From assembly GCA_018398805.1 (NCBI GenBank), contig JAGFBZ010002567.1, positions 1,862,501-1,926,500 on the forward strand: DNA of 64,000 nt. The letters are read 5' to 3'. Positions 60,103 through 64,000 of the stretch are shown here, piece by piece. Within the stretch, counting starts at the first letter, position 1; every line of letters starts with the position of its first letter. The DNA comes from Hirundichthys speculiger. Lineage: Eukaryota > Chordata > Actinopteri > Beloniformes > Exocoetidae. The position numbers and the translations under genes are program-made. Under the pieces are notes generated by a model that did not search any database, was not told the origin of the DNA, and was given only the letters and a program-made list of their open reading frames with translations.

Positions 60103-62104
60103 AAAACAGTTATTCTTTTTTTATGTCTTTTTTTTCTGAGCTGAAGCCTGTCATGTAATAATATGTGCCATGAAAGAATAATAATTATGTTAAAAAAAAA
60201 ACATTGCTGAACTCATTGCTATGGAAAAAAAGAGAGAAGAGAGAAGCATGTCATTTAAAATGTAGTTATCTTGTAAAGTACTTAATTGTCACTTTTTAAT
60301 ATTTTAAACCTACTTTATAAAAAACATCTGAAAAATTAAAACGAAAACAAAAAGAAAATGTAAAAACAGTTTTTAATTGTGTTCATTACCAAATCTTGAA
60401 CAATCTGTTTTTATACTTTACCAGGGCTGTAACAGCATGTAATATATTAGCAGACTGAAACTATGACAGTTAAGAGCGACAGAGAATATGCAGTACAATT
60501 TTTCTGGGCAAACGTCCATCTGGAAAGTCTTAGTTGTTGGTCAGATAAGTTATTTAAGAGAGCATTATCACAACTTATTGATTTGAATAGAATGCAAATG
60601 GAGAGCATTCAATTCTTCTCCCTACAATGTTCAAATGGCATCTCCTGCAGATTCACACTGTTCCAAAAACATACTTAATGGGACTGGGATGTCTATTGCT
60701 TTGCCTAAATGAGCCTACTTGGTCATGGAAAAGAGCTGAATTAGGGATGTGATTGAAGTGCCAGAGCTGTATTTCAGTCTACTGTCAGTCCGTTATCCTT
60801 GACACACATAAGCTGCTCAGGAATTATTCAATGCACCAACAGTTTATCCGTCCTCATGCATGTATTTAAAATATCTTATTTTCATGAATACCAGTGAAAG
60901 GGTTGTTAGATGTTAGCTTGTTCTTGATAAAGTGATAGTCAGTGTCATCGTTGGGAGTCAGAATGTGTTGAGGGACCACTGTCTCCCTTCTCTCCTCTCT
61001 GACTGTGGAAAAGAGCTGCAGGTCCATGTGCCTGTTTGGACTGGCAGGATTGACCAAAACAGCCAACACAGTCTCACCCCAGACTGTCTAAAAGCTACGC
61101 TGGTCACAGGTGCAAAAGGTGGAGTTTCACAAGACATTGTGAAATAGAAACAGCATCAAGATTTTAAGATTGTTACTTAACATTAAAGCCTGCCTTGAAA
61201 CAGTTGCAACATATAATTTTCATTATTTGAATGTGTTGCAAAAGTCCAGCTTTCACTTTTACCAGATAGTGGATTTTAATTTTGGCAGAGAGGATAGACG
61301 TGATGATGAAGTTACATACTCTTACCAATGTTCTTTAATTTTGTGCTTGCTTCTCTCAGTCAGTGCTTATTAAAGGCAAATTGGACTAAATGACCATGTG
61401 ATTAAGGTATCCACAACAGAACAATTAAAACAACGTGTTCTTTGAGCAAAAGTATCTGACGTGTTAATTCCACTCGGCCAGCATGGGAAAGTAAATTATG
61501 AGAGTTAAGGGCTGCAACTGATGTTGGTTCACCTCTCAGGAAGGTGAATGAGAAATTAAAAAGTGAAAACCGTAAATGATGCGCCAAAGTGAAACATCAC
61601 TTTAATTAGTACAAAATTTATTGTGTTTCTGCCCAGAGGGAATACAGCAGAGAACTTTCAGGGCAGCACTGTCTGATGATAAAAACACTCAGTTGAGAAT
61701 GTCTCCTCCTGTCAGAATCAACAGAAGATGCAAACACACATAATCATGGACTTGCACACACACGTCTTTCAAAGCCTTTTTTTCCACATGATGAGCGTTG
61801 AGCGTTCTGGCAGCTGCTTAATTACGGCTGCAATCAGACTTCATAATGAGTCACTTGACTATGCAACTCTGCCTGACTTTATTATTTCAGACGCTAAAGC
61901 ATGAAAGAAATCAAAAGTGAATTGTGGTGAAACTTTGATATAAGTAAATGTCTAACACTGCGTCTGCTTTTAAAGTTTAATATGAAAGCAGGGATGCATG
62001 AATTTGAAATATAAGTAAGCTGACAGGTCCAGAAGTTTCCTCCTTCTGCTTAGAGTACAGTCTCAGGTTGCTGCAATGGGATGAAATACGATGGAAATAA
62101 ATTA
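60099..62104. other. Non-coding DNA, no gene seen
   Basis: AT-rich sequence with short open frames and no domains. The block 61790-61900 holds CTTAATTACGG and TAATGAGTCAC, words like homeobox and AP-1 sites, and could be a conserved non-coding element. Confidence 0.4.
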
Positions 62105-62604
62105 GGGCCACACTGAGAAAAAAAAATAGTGGGCAATGATTTTTTTTTTTCATTCCTCACTTACGAGAAGAAAGTCGAAATGTCGAGAATAAAGTCAAAA
62201 TGCAGTTTCCAGAATAAAGTTGTCTTAAAGATTTATTTAAACCAGCTTTACTCTACCAACATAATGTCTGTGTCTATGTGCTTTTATCACATAGACACAG
62301 TATTATAATAAGTATTCGTACTTTGAGGAGATTGTGTCAGAAATTGCACCTATTCAGAAAAAGAAACTATACCGATTCTGAAATTCTGTAAACTGCATTT
62401 TGACTTCATTCTCGACATTTCGACTTTATTCTCAATATTTCGACTTTATTCTCGACATTTCGTCTTTATTCTCGACATTTCGACTTTATTCTGGAAACTG
62501 CATTTCGACTTTATTCTCGCCATTTCGACTTTATTCTTGCCATTTTGACTTTCTTCTTGTAAGTGAGGAATGAAAAAACATTTTTTTTTTTTTCAGTGTG
62601 GCCC
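62105..62604. mobile_element. Foldback MITE with 20-bp repeat arrays in its arms
   Basis: A 500-bp element flanked by TA (62103-62104 and 62605-62606), with inverted ends GGGCCACACTGA. The arms continue inverted through poly(A/T), CATTCCTCACTTAC and arrays of a 20-bp unit (on the right arm CGACTTTATTCTCGACATTT). The left array has about 3 units (62167-62222) and the right about 8 (62401-62560). A 25-bp variant unit with GGAAACTGCA appears in both arms. The middle is unique and holds a hairpin. There is no coding capacity. TA flanks suggest a Tc1/mariner-mobilised MITE, but the superfamily is uncertain. Confidence 0.8.
62268..62300. repeat. Perfect 13-bp hairpin at the centre of the foldback MITE
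   Basis: CTGTGTCTATGTG (62268-62280) and CACATAGACACAG (62288-62300) pair exactly around a 7-nt loop, CTTTTAT. Confidence 0.9.
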
Positions 62605-62606
62605 TA

Positions 62607-64000
62607 ATACTCCGTCATAGTGAAACCCTTCATGCATTGTGAGGAGCTTTCTTGTCTTGGCATCAGTGGCCTCTATCTCCTCCTGTGGCCAGGTTATTAT
62701 ATATATGTATATATTTAGTGGCTAGGCAAACGTGTTAATGACTCAGACTCTGTTATTCCTATTTAGCTAGCTCCTAAGCATCTGCCTTAGTCTTTCCACA
62801 TACTTGGTTGTGGCCAACTTCTTTGAAGCCTCTTCATAGTTTTCATTTGCTTTGGGGATTTCAAGGTAATTGAAAGGTAGCTATTCTGAGCACCGACTAT
62901 GTTCCTTTTGATATTCCACCCCCTTCGCTTGCATTTTACCCCTCTCAAACTTTTCAAGTGCATTTAGCCTGTCCAAATAACATTCCAGTATTGCTGCTGG
63001 ATACCCTGGTGAGGTGGATCAATGAGTCTCCATGCAACATCGACAGTTTCCTAACGTCCTGCTCATGTTGTACAGTTCCAGACATTACAGTATCCATGAG
63101 TGTGGGGTCGGGTCTTAAGCTTTCAGTGCAGACAGTGCACAGATACATCTGTCAATACTGATCTTACAGTGTTCAGCAATCTTACAAACTTCCAATTTAT
63201 TTATGTTGCTCATGTGTGGAGCCATGTGTCTATTGATCTTGGCTGCTATGATACCTGACAGGAGCTTTCATGTTTAGCAAGTTATACAGGTTATAAGATG
63301 GTTGTTCTGATGAATCCTTCATGATCAGAACAGTCTGATCTTGGGTTAACCACTCCATTAGTGGCTGCATATAGGCACACAGACGCATAGACAGGCAGAC
63401 AGATAACTAAATTAATAATCTATTCTTTGTATATCCTGAATCCTATTTTGTCTGAAGTCATAAATGCAGGTAAGAATCTCTATAAGTCATCTGAGATGTA
63501 TTTCTCTGATTACTAAAGTCAAATCTGGGAACCTGACTAACTAATACATTTTTAAAAAAGGGCCGAATACTATAAACAGTTTCCTCTTGGATTACAGGAC
63601 TTCTCTTATTGGTTGCCAAGTACTGATAAACCTCCATGTAAAACGATGATTTAGTTTCCCTGTGTTGCATTTATCAGATTTCAAGGAATATGGCATGATT
63701 CTGGATGAAAAAAGGACTGCTGATGGATATCTGGTTGTAGGCAAGACCAGTATCAGTTGCACGCAATGTTTGATCTTAAGCCATGCTTCAAATGTGTATG
63801 CATTCATGTGAGCACAATACCAGACTGAGGACTGTGATGAATGTGTTGTAATATAATTGATGGATGCAGGTGATGGATGAACAGAATATTGGATGCAGCA
63901 CTGGCATACTGCTGCTCTGCATAAGTGTGTAGGTGTGTTGATGTTGAGCAGTTCATATATTAACTACGACAAAGCACTTGCTGACTTCTTCTCTTTGTCC
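62607..64000. other. Non-coding DNA, no gene seen
   Basis: Ordinary AT-rich sequence to the end of the window. Frames at 62954-63161 on both strands overlap and have no domain. Confidence 0.4.

Noticed and set aside
62161..62560. Regularly spaced 20-bp repeats resembling a CRISPR array
   Set aside because: The units are contiguous with no spacers, occur in inverted arms of a MITE, and the genome is eukaryotic.

Overview
The window looks like intergenic or intronic DNA from a bony fish, probably a percomorph-type teleost. This rests on its repeats, all of kinds typical of fish genomes: Tc1 elements with inverted/direct-repeat ends, an intron-bearing BED-finger hAT element, L2-type LINE ends with (TTGAA)n tails, a tRNA-derived SINE with a CCATCCAT-type tail, Penelope-like ends, a TTAA-flanked piggyBac element and a TAA-flanked Harbinger-type element. 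The background is AT-rich with many microsatellites. I find no exon of a host protein gene, no tRNA or rRNA gene and no operon. Every open frame I can recognise belongs to a transposable element, and every one is broken.

Layout. 1-9.4 kb: non-coding DNA with an L2 3' end (1.2-1.5 kb), a Penelope-like terminal segment with a hammerhead-ribozyme-like core (about 1.9 kb), a 47-bp duplication (3.4 and 4.5 kb) and a 5'-truncated SINE (7.9 kb). 9.45-11.08 kb: a complete-ended Tc1 element (copy A) with a frameshifted transposase. 11.76-14.45 kb: an older, different Tc1-like element split by a 1,480-bp piggyBac-type element lying exactly on a TTAA. 20.2-21.7 kb: a small hAT-type MITE and a 972-bp Harbinger-type element with a large internal palindrome. 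23.0-27.0 kb: a nested cluster in which a second copy of the hAT MITE is cut by a BED-finger hAT transposon; the hAT intron holds a SINE, and its 3' end is lost against an L2 reverse-transcriptase fragment. 27.9-28.1 kb: a probable Gypsy-type gag-leader remnant between 36-bp direct repeats. 33.9 and 36.2 kb: a hAT remnant and a MITE with a perfect 8-bp target duplication. 43.0-45.9 kb: an L2 end, Tc1 copy B in the opposite orientation to A, and a LINE 3' end touching B. 51.7-53.9 kb: a 289-bp-period duplication and an LTR-like promoter segment. 57.5-58.3 kb: two SINEs side by side. 60.0 kb: a long (TA)n tract. 62.1-62.6 kb: a 500-bp foldback MITE whose arms carry 20-bp repeats. The rest shows no gene that I can support.

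How the parts relate. The elements record successive insertions. Tc1 copies A and B share the same transposase frameshift, so they probably moved using transposase supplied elsewhere. The piggyBac, hAT and SINE insertions each sit inside older elements and give relative ages. Family assignments come from protein motifs, terminal repeats and target duplications read by eye. Divergences, family names and conservation were not computed.
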